A DNA stretch of 8,613 nt, taken from NCBI GenBank assembly GCA_945871415.1, contig CAMBWG010000077.1, positions 1 to 8,613 on the forward strand, written 5' to 3'. Origin of the DNA: an uncultured Desulfovibrio sp. Lineage in GTDB: Bacteria > Desulfobacterota > Desulfovibrionia > Desulfovibrionales > Desulfovibrionaceae. Shown here one piece after another: positions 1 to 5,821 of the stretch. The stretch's first letter is position 1. The number at the start of each line of letters is the position of its first letter. Position numbers and translations under genes: made by a program. The notes beneath the pieces were generated by a model that was not told where the DNA came from, did not search any database, and was given only the letters and a program-made list of their open reading frames with translations.

Positions 1-1433
1 TGACCTTCCGGCGTATCCCCGACGGCGACGACAAGGGCCGCCAGTTCGTCGCGGAGCTGATCCGAGGCGGCGAAGTCTTTGTCAGCGCGGGCGTCAAGAC
101 GGCGCTGCAGCAGGGCTTCCACAGCGGAAATGTCCAGCTGCGCGCGACGGGCGCGGCGGTCACGCTGCGCAATGAGGAAAGTCTGCGGATCCTGTCCGAA
201 CATACCGAGGCGGGCTGTCCAGTCCGCGGCCCGGCGCAGCAGGTCTTCCAGAATCTCGCGGGACCCTTCGGCGGCGCGCAGGGCCTTGTCTTCCAGAAGG
301 CGGTTGGCTATGCGCACCTGCGAAAAGATATGGCCGAGCGCCTGGGCCGTATTGAGATCGTCGTCAAGGGCGGCATGGAAGGCGGGCCCCAGTTCCTGCC
401 ATTCCGCGACGAGCTCCTGCGGCAGGGGCGTCTTTTTCCACGAGGCGCGCTCAAGTCCTTTGCGGGCTTCGCGCAGGCATTCATAGACGCGGTTCAGGGC
501 CTTTTCCGACTCATCCATGATTTCCGGCGTGAAATCAATGGGGCTGCGGTACTGCTTGCCCAGCAGGAAAAAGCGCAGGGTTTCCGGCAGATAGCTTTCC
601 AGAATGTCGCGTATTGTCTTGAAGTTGCCCAGAGACTTGGACATTTTCTCAGAATTGACCTGCACAAAGCCGTTGTGGACCCAGAGATGGGCCAGCTCGC
701 AGCCGCAGGAGGCTTCCGTCTGGGCAATTTCGTTTTCATGATGCGGGAAGACGAGGTCCTGCCCCCCGCCGTGAATATCCAGCGGCAGATAGGGCTTGCT
801 CATGGCCGAGCATTCGATGTGCCAGCCGGGACGCCCCTTGCCCCAGGGGCTTTCCCACCAGGGTTCGCCGGGCTTGGCGGCTTTCCAGAGGGCAAAGTCC
901 AGCGGATCTTCCTTTTCCTCTCCCGGAGCCACGCGCGCGCCGGCCATGAGCTCGTCGAGGCTGCGGCCCGAGAGCTTGCCGTAGGGCGGATAGCTGCGCA
1001 CGCGGAAATAGACGTCGCCCGAAGGAGTGGCATAGGCCTTGCCCTCGTTGATGAGCGTCGTGCAGATATCCTGCATTTCGCTGATATATTCAGTGGCGCG
1101 GGGCTCCTTGTCGGCGCGGATGACGCCGAGAGCATCCATGTCTTCATGGAAGGCGGCAATATAGGTTTCGGCCACATCCTTCCAGTCCCGCCCTTCCTGA
1201 TTGGCACGGCGGATAATCTTGTCGTCCACGTCGGTGAAGTTGCGGACAAAGGTCACTTCCAGCCCGGAGGCGCGCAGATGACGTACCAGCACGTCAAAGA
1301 CCAGCGCCGAACGGGCATGCCCGATATGGCAGTAGTCGTAGGCAGTGATGCCGCAGACGTACATGTTGACATGACCGGGACGAACCGGCGTAAGCACTTC
1401 TTTCTTGCGAGTCAGGGTATTGTAAAGCTGCAT
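1..1433 (-). CDS. cysS: Cysteinyl-tRNA synthetase, C-terminus cut by window start
   Basis: Cytosolic class I aminoacyl-tRNA synthetase that charges tRNA-Cys with cysteine using ATP. The frame is open from ATG at 1433 to the window edge (477 complete codons). The protein begins [12 protein letters not shown], the usual CysRS N-terminus, which fixes the start. The zinc ligands are visible as C27 (MYVCG), C208 (IECSAM) and H231/E235 (FPHHENE). The ATP signatures are HIGH at 36-39 and KMSKS at 263-267. The visible end reads VAVGDTPEG; family members stop within roughly ten residues of this motif, so only the last few codons should be missing. It lies 24 bases after rpiB, so the two are probably cotranscribed. 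No clear Shine-Dalgarno precedes the start. Identification is secure; the true end lies outside the window. Confidence 0.97.
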   Translation of the reverse strand, partial: MQLYNTLTRKKEVLTPVRPGHVNMYVCGITAYDYCHIGHARSALVFDVLVRHLRASGLEVTFVRNFTDVDDKIIRRANQEGRDWKDVAETYIAAFHEDMDALGVIRADKEPRATEYISEMQDICTTLINEGKAYATPSGDVYFRVRSYPPYGKLSGRSLDELMAGARVAPGEEKEDPLDFALWKAAKPGEPWWESPWGKGRPGWHIECSAMSKPYLPLDIHGGGQDLVFPHHENEIAQTEASCGCELAHLWVHNGFVQVNSEKMSKSLGNFKTIRDILESYLPETLRFFLLGKQYRSPIDFTPEIMDESEKALNRVYECLREARKGLERASWKKTPLPQELVAEWQELGPAFHAALDDDLNTAQALGHIFSQVRIANRLLEDKALRAAEGSREILEDLLRRAADWTARLGMFGQDPQTFLIAQRDRRARRAQLDISAVEALLQRRLDARADKDFAASDQLRDELAALVVAVGDTPEG

Positions 1434-1457
1434 GGCGTCGTCGTTTCTGGGGTGGGT

Positions 1458-1895
1458 TCAGGCGTTGGGAGAAAGCATGTCCAGACGGCGCTGATGGCGG
1501 CCGCCTTCAAATTCCGTGTCAAGAAATGCGTCCACGATGGCCTGTGCGAGAATATCGCCGGTCATGCGCGCCCCCAGACAGAGCACATTGGCATTGTTGT
1601 GCTGCCGCGTCAGACGGGCGTGCAGCTCCGTGGTGCAGAGGGCGGCGCGGATGCCCGTGTGCCGGTTGGCGGCCATGGACATACCGATGCCTGTGCCGCA
1701 GATCAGGATGCCGCGGCCGTTTTCCTGTTCCACGGCGCTGCACAGGGCATGCGCGAATACAGGATAATCGCAGCTTTCCTCGCTGTTGGTACCGTGATCA
1801 ATAATATCGTAGCCCTGCTGGGCAAGGCGCCGGCTGATGGCGGCCTTGAGCGCCACGCCGGCATGATCCGAAGCGATGTGCAGACGTTTGTTCAT
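1458..1895 (-). CDS. rpiB: Ribose-5-phosphate isomerase B (RpiB/LacAB family)
   Basis: Cytosolic enzyme that interconverts ribose 5-phosphate and ribulose 5-phosphate in the non-oxidative pentose phosphate pathway. It has 145 residues, the normal RpiB length. Visible signatures are SDHAG at 9-13 (D10, H11), the catalytic cysteine C66 in ILICGTGIGMSMAANR, H99 in RQHNNANVL, and phosphate-binding arginines near the C-terminus (R133, R137 in GGRHQRR). C66 and H99 fall at the same numbers as in E. coli RpiB. It lies between the LolB-like gene (123 bases upstream) and cysS (24 bases downstream). The ribosome binding site is poor: the bases before ATG are CCCGGGTTACCC. An allose-6-phosphate isomerase role is possible in this family, but no allose genes are nearby. 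Confidence 0.95.
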   Translation of the reverse strand: MNKRLHIASDHAGVALKAAISRRLAQQGYDIIDHGTNSEESCDYPVFAHALCSAVEQENGRGILICGTGIGMSMAANRHTGIRAALCTTELHARLTRQHNNANVLCLGARMTGDILAQAIVDAFLDTEFEGGRHQRRLDMLSPNA

Positions 1896-2018
1896 GGGTA
1901 ACCCGGGAGTGTTGAGGGTGTGCGCCTGAAAGGGCGGTATGTTCAGAGAGAATCCGTTCCTGAGGCCAGGTCCTGGCGACCCCGCTCCGGCAGGAGGGGA
2001 GCAATGCGGCGGACATTG
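1896..2018. other. Gap between LolB-like gene and rpiB, with two small hairpins
   Basis: This 123-base gap is the only real break in the minus-strand gene run. It contains a perfect inverted repeat at 1965-1977 (GCCAG-GTC-CTGGC) and a GCTCC/GGAGC pair at 1984-1988 and 1998-2002. Neither is followed by a T-run on either strand, so I do not call an intrinsic terminator. I found no promoter for rpiB that I would defend, so read-through from the upstream operon is possible. A 72-codon frame crossing this gap on the minus strand runs into rpiB in another frame and has no convincing features. Confidence 0.4.
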
Positions 2019-2816
2019 TCAGTCGTCGATGCGACGGAATTTTTCCAGCGGCAGGATGCGGGTATTCGAAGGCAGATCCAGACGCATTGCATCGGCGGAG
2101 AAGGGGGCGGCCGGCGTTTCCCGATCCTTAATCAGGACAATAGCCCGTTTGCCGTTGTCATGGGACAGCTTCAGGCGGCGCGGCAGGGCTGCGTCGTCAT
2201 AGTCGATATCCATGATCCAGCCGTGTGCCCGCCCTTCCTTTTCCTGCCAGCGCACGGGGCGGCCCTGAGCATCCAGACAGAGCAGGCCGCCGGGGCGACC
2301 TTCCAGAAGATAGGCAAGACTGCCTTCCGCATCCGCCGGGCCGGGGCGGGCATCCCGGTACTCCGTGCCGAAAACCTGTGCGTACCGCCCGCGCAGCAGG
2401 GCCGAAAGCTGCGAGAGTCCGAAGGGCACGGGCACGCCGATTTTGAGCAGCGGCTTGTTGCTGCCTTCATGGGCGTAGGCCACATGATCGCGTGGCGCAT
2501 AGAGCAGGAAGGCATCGCCCTTGTCGGCAACGCTGGCCACAAGCGCGCCCACGCCCGCCATGACGTCAAGTCGCAGGTCGGCGTTGCCGTTGCCCCAGAG
2601 CAGGGCCGTGACGCGACGCGTATTGCCTTCTTCACCGAAACGCAGGCTCATGCCGATACGGTAGGGCGTATCGGCAGGCTGCGTGACGGAAGCATACTGC
2701 CGCCAGCGGCCGTCATCGGTCGCGGCAGGGGAGAGGCTGTCGGATGTCTGGCGGGCGCAGGCGCCCAGAAAAAGCATGCCGAAGGCCGCAACCGCCAGCA
2801 GAAAGGGTTTTTTCAT
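2019..2816 (-). CDS. LolB-like outer-membrane lipoprotein (putative)
   Basis: Predicted lipoprotein of 265 residues. The signal peptide is clear: MKKPF, a hydrophobic stretch to about residue 17, then lipobox LGAC with lipidation at C20. The next residue is Ala rather than Asp, which in Lol-sorting organisms favours the outer membrane. The mature part has alternating strand-like segments (about 52-150: YRIGMSLRF, RVTALLWG, LRLDVMAG, AFLLYAPR), a PVPFGLSQLSALLRG segment at 129-143, then further strands and a basic end. This layout suggests the LolA/LolB or DUF4292 type of lipid-carrier fold, but I cannot confirm homology by eye. Its ATG overlaps the stop of the upstream TPR gene (ATGA), so translation is probably coupled. 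In LolB, the protein accepts lipoproteins from LolA and inserts them in the outer membrane; that role here is inferred from fold pattern and context. Confidence 0.65.
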   Translation of the reverse strand: MKKPFLLAVAAFGMLFLGACARQTSDSLSPAATDDGRWRQYASVTQPADTPYRIGMSLRFGEEGNTRRVTALLWGNGNADLRLDVMAGVGALVASVADKGDAFLLYAPRDHVAYAHEGSNKPLLKIGVPVPFGLSQLSALLRGRYAQVFGTEYRDARPGPADAEGSLAYLLEGRPGGLLCLDAQGRPVRWQEKEGRAHGWIMDIDYDDAALPRRLKLSHDNGKRAIVLIKDRETPAAPFSADAMRLDLPSNTRILPLEKFRRIDD

Positions 2817-4528
2817 AGCTGGGAAAGCTTCTTCTTGATGGCCGCCGTATTGGCGGGCTTGCCCGTGAGGGCGTTGTTGTAGGCCTTGCGGGCTTCATCC
2901 TTAAGACCGGCTTTGGCGGCAATATCGCCATAGTGTTCCCAGATGGCGGGATCTATGGTGTCGCTGCCGGAAACGGCGCGGCGGATCTGTTTCAGGGCTT
3001 CGTCGATATCGCCCTTCCTGAAGTAGGCCCAGGCCAGCGAGTCTATGATATAGGCCTGTCCGGGATCGAGTTCGTCCGCCCGGTGCAGCAGCTCCAGAGC
3101 ACGATCCAGATCGCGCCCCTGTTCCGCCAGCGTGTAGCCCACATAGTTGAGAGCCGCGTGACTTCTGGGGTGATCAAGAATGATCTGCTCCATGACGGCA
3201 AGGGCTTCTTTCTTCTTTCCCTGTTCGTCCAGAATGGAGCCGTAGATGAAGGCAATATCTTCATCGGCGGGCCAGCGTTTTCTGGCCTCTTCCGCGGCTT
3301 TCCAGGCTTCGTCCTTTTTGTCGCGGGAGTAGAGCATGCGAATTTCCATCAGGCCGAAGATCGGTTTGTCGGGATAGGCGGCAATGCCCTGACGGAGAAA
3401 ACCGATGGCCTGATCCCACTGATTATCCTGCGCATACAGCTGGGCACGCAGCAGCAGGGCGCGATCCCCCTCCTCCGCGGGCACCTTGTCCAGCCACTGA
3501 CAGGCCTGCGCCAGATTGCGGCGCTGTTCAAAGCTGAGATCCGCCAGCAGCAGATAGACATCGGCCGTGGCCGTGCCCGAGGCGGCCACCTGCTTGAGCA
3601 GCCCCTCGGCCTGAAGGTAGTGCCGTTCCTCCATGAACAGACCGGCCGCCGTGATGCGGAAGGCATCGTTGTCCGGCCCGTACTTCATGTAGCTCAGCGC
3701 TTTTTCCGGTTCTTTCATACGCAGAGAAAGGCTGATGAGGCGGAGCACTATCTTGTCCGGGGAGACATTTCGATTCAGCAGCTGCTCATAAAGGACACGG
3801 GCTTTCTGGTATTCGGAACGGCGCTCGTAGAGATAGGCCAGCTCCAGCTTGGCTTCGGTAAAGGCGGGTTTTTCCCTGATGGCGGCCTTGAGGCGTTCAA
3901 TGGCTTCGTCATTGCGCTTCATGCCGATCAGAGCGCGGGCATGGTAGTAGTCCACCATGGGGGTGCGTTCCTTACCCTTGATGGCAAGAAGCAGCTGCTC
4001 CGCTTCCTGGAAGCGGCTGCACTTGACGAGCAGCAGGGCGAGTTCCAGACGCGCGTCCATGGCGTCCGGATGGCGCTGCAGATAATCGCGCATGAGCTGA
4101 AGGGCCTTTTCGTTAAGGCCGTTGGCCGCCAGCGCCTCGGCATAGATGAGATTCAGCGAGACGTTGTCGCCGCAGGCGGTCACGGCCTCCTGGGCAAAGG
4201 GCAGCACGGCGGGCGTGCCGCGCGTCATGAGCCAGACGGCGCCTTCCAGCCAGACCTGGGGCGGAGCGCCGATTTCGCGCAGCAGGGGCGCGGCGCGGAG
4301 CAGACCGGCCTCGTCCTCCCCCGCAAGGGCGCGGGAATAGACGAGATAGGCGTAGGCCTTCTTTGCTCCGGGGGAAAGTTCCGTTTCCGTTTCACGAATT
4401 TCGATGCCGTACAGGGGGCTGTCCTTGCCGGTCTGGGCAAAGGAACAGCCGCCGAAGGTCAGCAGGGAAAACGAGAGGGCGCCGCCCAGCGTGAGCGCGC
4501 CGCAGAAGAGAAAGTTGTTCCGTTTCAT
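2813..4528 (-). CDS. Secreted TPR-repeat protein, possible lipoprotein, LbcA-like
   Basis: Protein of 571 residues from the chosen start. An in-frame ATG at 4549 would add seven residues (MDPVDSR) and overlap the sigma gene; I prefer 4528 because it gives a normal signal peptide starting MKRNNF. The hydrophobic stretch leads to TFGGC (Cys28), an imperfect lipobox, or to SFA|Q, a possible signal peptidase I site. The rest is mostly helical TPR repeats. Clear ones, in this numbering, lie near 123-156, 191-224, 225-258, 426-455, 456-489, 491-523 and 527-559, including LNYVGYTLAEQG, IIDSLAWAYFRKGD and IWEHYGDIAAKAG. These C-terminal repeats resemble the envelope TPR lipoprotein family encoded beside lolB in Pseudomonas (LbcA, partner of protease CtpA). 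It starts 8 bases after the sigma gene and overlaps the lipoprotein gene by 4 bases. An envelope scaffold role is inferred; TPR similarity alone is weak evidence of function. Confidence 0.85.
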   Translation of the reverse strand: MKRNNFLFCGALTLGGALSFSLLTFGGCSFAQTGKDSPLYGIEIRETETELSPGAKKAYAYLVYSRALAGEDEAGLLRAAPLLREIGAPPQVWLEGAVWLMTRGTPAVLPFAQEAVTACGDNVSLNLIYAEALAANGLNEKALQLMRDYLQRHPDAMDARLELALLLVKCSRFQEAEQLLLAIKGKERTPMVDYYHARALIGMKRNDEAIERLKAAIREKPAFTEAKLELAYLYERRSEYQKARVLYEQLLNRNVSPDKIVLRLISLSLRMKEPEKALSYMKYGPDNDAFRITAAGLFMEERHYLQAEGLLKQVAASGTATADVYLLLADLSFEQRRNLAQACQWLDKVPAEEGDRALLLRAQLYAQDNQWDQAIGFLRQGIAAYPDKPIFGLMEIRMLYSRDKKDEAWKAAEEARKRWPADEDIAFIYGSILDEQGKKKEALAVMEQIILDHPRSHAALNYVGYTLAEQGRDLDRALELLHRADELDPGQAYIIDSLAWAYFRKGDIDEALKQIRRAVSGSDTIDPAIWEHYGDIAAKAGLKDEARKAYNNALTGKPANTAAIKKKLSQL

Positions 4529-4536
4529 CCTACTAT

Positions 4537-5607
4537 CTACCGGATCCATGAGTCCGAGAAGTCTTTGATGTGTACGGCCATATGCTGCCGTATTTTTTCC
4601 AGGAGGCGGGTCTCCAGCTGGCGGACACGTTCGCGGGTGATGTTATACCGTTCGCCAATCTCGCGCAAGGTAATGGGATCGTCCGTCAGCAGGCGGTTTT
4701 CGAGGATATAAAGCTCTTTGTCGGACAGTTTCGGCAGCAGCGTCCTGAGCTTGTCGCGCAGCAGATCGGCTATTTCGTCGGTGGCGAGACTGTCCTCGAT
4801 GCCCGGGCCCAGAGCGGGCAGGAAATCCATACGTGTGGCCCCGGCCGGATCATCGCCTACCTGCGCGTTGAGCGACAGATCATTGGAGGATAGGCGCTGT
4901 TCCATTTCCGTCACCTGATCTTCGCTGACACCGAGACGCTCGGAGAGCAGGGAGCTGTCGGGATCGTAGCCCTGGGCAATGAGTTTCTGCCGCTCGCGGT
5001 TCAGATTGTAGAACAGCTTGCGCTGGGCCTGCGTGGTTCCGATTTTCACCATGCGCCAGTTGTCCATGATGAATTTCAGAATGTAGGCCTTGATCCAGAA
5101 GGAGGCGTAGTAGGAGAACTTGATACCCTTGTCGGGATCGAACTTGTTGACCGCCCGCATCAGGCCTACGTTGCCTTCCTGCACCAGATCCAGCACATTC
5201 TGCATCCAGCGGCGCTGGAAATCCATGGCAATGCGGACCACAAGGCGCAAATGGGACGATACCAGCCGGAAGGCGGCATCCGGGTCATTGTGATCCCGTA
5301 CCCGTACGGCAAGTTCATGTTCTTCTTCAGGTTTGAGCAGGGGAAAGCGGCTGATTTCGCGCAAATAGAGATGGAGGCTGTCGCGGCCTCCCGAAGGAGA
5401 GGGAAGCGTCGTTCCCGCCGGAGCCGGCAGGGTCTGTCCGTCGTCAACGTCCAGAACCTCGCCGCCGTCGGCCATGGCATCATCGTCCAGAGGATCGAGA
5501 ATATCGTCGTCTTCTTCCGATTCGGGCGAAACTATTTCCACATCGGGCGCGTCGGCTTCCAGGGGCGTCACGCGGGCGGATGACTCCGCTGAGTCTTTCT
5601 TTTTCAT
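4537..5607 (-). CDS. rpoH: RNA polymerase sigma factor, RpoH (sigma-32) family
   Basis: Sigma-70 superfamily subunit that directs RNA polymerase to promoters; the best match is the heat-shock sigma group. Residues 1-75 are low-complexity and strongly acidic (for example SEEDDD and PLDDD). Region 1.2 begins near 76 (DSLHLYLREISRFPLL). Region 2 spans about 112-185, with LVQEGNVGLMRAVNKFDP and FSYYASFWIKAYI. QRKLFYNLN at 195-203 corresponds to the RpoH box (QRKLFFNLR in E. coli). Region 4 covers about 285-345, with the -35 binding helix-turn-helix TLREIGERYNITRERVRQL at 313-331. At 356 residues it is longer than E. coli RpoH (284), mainly through the acidic head. Its start has a good AAGGA site. 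It heads an operon with the TPR and LolB-like genes. Assignment to RpoH rather than another group 3 sigma is likely but not proven. Confidence 0.9.
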   Translation of the reverse strand: MKKKDSAESSARVTPLEADAPDVEIVSPESEEDDDILDPLDDDAMADGGEVLDVDDGQTLPAPAGTTLPSPSGGRDSLHLYLREISRFPLLKPEEEHELAVRVRDHNDPDAAFRLVSSHLRLVVRIAMDFQRRWMQNVLDLVQEGNVGLMRAVNKFDPDKGIKFSYYASFWIKAYILKFIMDNWRMVKIGTTQAQRKLFYNLNRERQKLIAQGYDPDSSLLSERLGVSEDQVTEMEQRLSSNDLSLNAQVGDDPAGATRMDFLPALGPGIEDSLATDEIADLLRDKLRTLLPKLSDKELYILENRLLTDDPITLREIGERYNITRERVRQLETRLLEKIRQHMAVHIKDFSDSWIR

Positions 5608-5611
5608 TGTA

Positions 5612-5616
5612 TCCTT
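5612..5616 (-). promoter_or_regulatory. Ribosome binding site of the sigma gene
   Basis: On the minus strand AAGGA lies four bases before the ATG at 5607, which supports that start. The bases GGAT (5611-5614) can pair with ATCC (5620-5623) across a five-base loop, so the site may be partly occluded. Confidence 0.7.
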
Positions 5617-5624
5617 GGGGGATG

Positions 5625-5670
5625 CGCGTAACTCGGGGGTTTCCGCACAGGGCGGGGAACCGGCTACGCG
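5625..5670 (-). promoter_or_regulatory. Structured leader of the sigma gene (imperfect hairpin)
   Basis: Three helices can stack in this 46-base stretch: CGCGTA/TACGCG (5625-5630 with 5665-5670), GGTT/AACC (5638-5641 with 5658-5661) and CCGC/GCGG (5643-5646 with 5652-5655), with internal loops and a five-base apical loop. If the promoter at 5698-5726 is right, this is transcribed as part of the 5' leader. There is no T-run after it, so it is not an intrinsic terminator. Its function is unknown, and GC-rich DNA forms such hairpins by chance fairly often. Confidence 0.35.
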
Positions 5671-5697
5671 GGCTTTCTGAAAAGATGGATCGCGCTT

Positions 5698-5726
5698 ATG
5701 CTATAGTTTTGATTTGTCCTTTTCAA
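5698..5726 (-). promoter_or_regulatory. Candidate sigma-70-type promoter for the sigma-TPR-lipoprotein operon
   Basis: Minus-strand TTGAAA (5726-5721) matches the -35 consensus at 5 of 6 bases. A 17-base spacer leads to TAGCAT (5703-5698), 4 of 6 for the -10. Transcription would begin near 5690, leaving a leader of about 80 bases. The spacer is AT-rich in an otherwise GC-rich region. No CTTGAA/CCCCAT-type RpoH promoter was seen, so self-activation is not evident. Confidence 0.5.
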
Positions 5727-5742
5727 TGTTTTTCAGTAGTAC
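5714..5742 (+). promoter_or_regulatory. Weak candidate promoter for metH
   Basis: TTGTCC (5714-5719) and TAGTAC (5737-5742) are 17 bases apart, with 4 of 6 and 3 of 6 consensus matches. Transcription from here would begin near 5749, directly before the GC stem at 5751. An alternative -10, TATAGT at 5702-5707, lacks a good -35 and would give a leader of about 108 bases. I cannot choose between them from sequence alone. Confidence 0.25.
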
Positions 5743-5750
5743 AGGGCGAA

Positions 5751-5799
5751 CGGGGCGCGGAAGTCTTCCGGCTGAAAGAAGCCCGCCCCGGATTTTTTT
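5751..5799 (+). terminator. Terminator-like stem with T-run in the metH leader; possible attenuator
   Basis: A perfect seven-pair stem, CGGGGCG (5751-5757) with CGCCCCG (5784-5790), encloses two small hairpins: CGGAA-GTC-TTCCG at 5758-5770 and GCT-GAAAGA-AGC at 5771-5782. After GA comes a run of seven T (5793-5799). This is the shape of an intrinsic terminator in the plus direction, but no plus-strand gene lies upstream within the window to be terminated, and metH begins 22 bases after the T-run. On the minus strand there is no T-run. The simplest reading is a transcription attenuator in the metH leader, with the enclosed three-way junction as part of a sensing structure. No known riboswitch was recognised. 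Confidence 0.55.
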
Positions 5800-5808
5800 C
5801 TTTATTGC

Positions 5809-5813
5809 GGGAG
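5809..5813 (+). promoter_or_regulatory. Ribosome binding site of metH
   Basis: GGGAG lies eight bases before the ATG at 5822 and decides the start. The in-frame ATG at 5714 would place 36 extra residues across the leader stem, has no such site, and its added residues do not resemble the family N-terminus. Confidence 0.65.
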
Positions 5814-5821
5814 TGCCATTC

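Noticed and set aside
330..1901. A 523-codon plus-strand open frame opposite cysS and rpiB
   Set aside because: It spans two well-identified minus-strand genes and their gap, and shows no motif of its own.
1798..2016. A 72-codon minus-strand open frame between the LolB-like gene and rpiB
   Set aside because: Most of it overlaps rpiB in another frame; it has no ribosome binding site and no recognisable feature.
2933..4711. A 592-codon plus-strand open frame opposite the TPR gene
   Set aside because: The minus strand encodes a clear TPR protein with a signal peptide. The plus frame has no domain and crosses into the end of the sigma gene, as expected of a shadow.
5714..5821. A 36-residue N-terminal extension of MetH from ATG 5714
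   Set aside because: It crosses the terminator-like stem, lacks a ribosome binding site and has no family similarity. GGGAG before 5822 and the normal MetH N-terminus there are better.
5608..5821. A SAM-I or cobalamin riboswitch upstream of metH
   Set aside because: I looked for the conserved SAM-I core and the B12 box and saw neither; the leader is also too short for a full cobalamin riboswitch from the likely starts. The terminator-like element is reported without a class.
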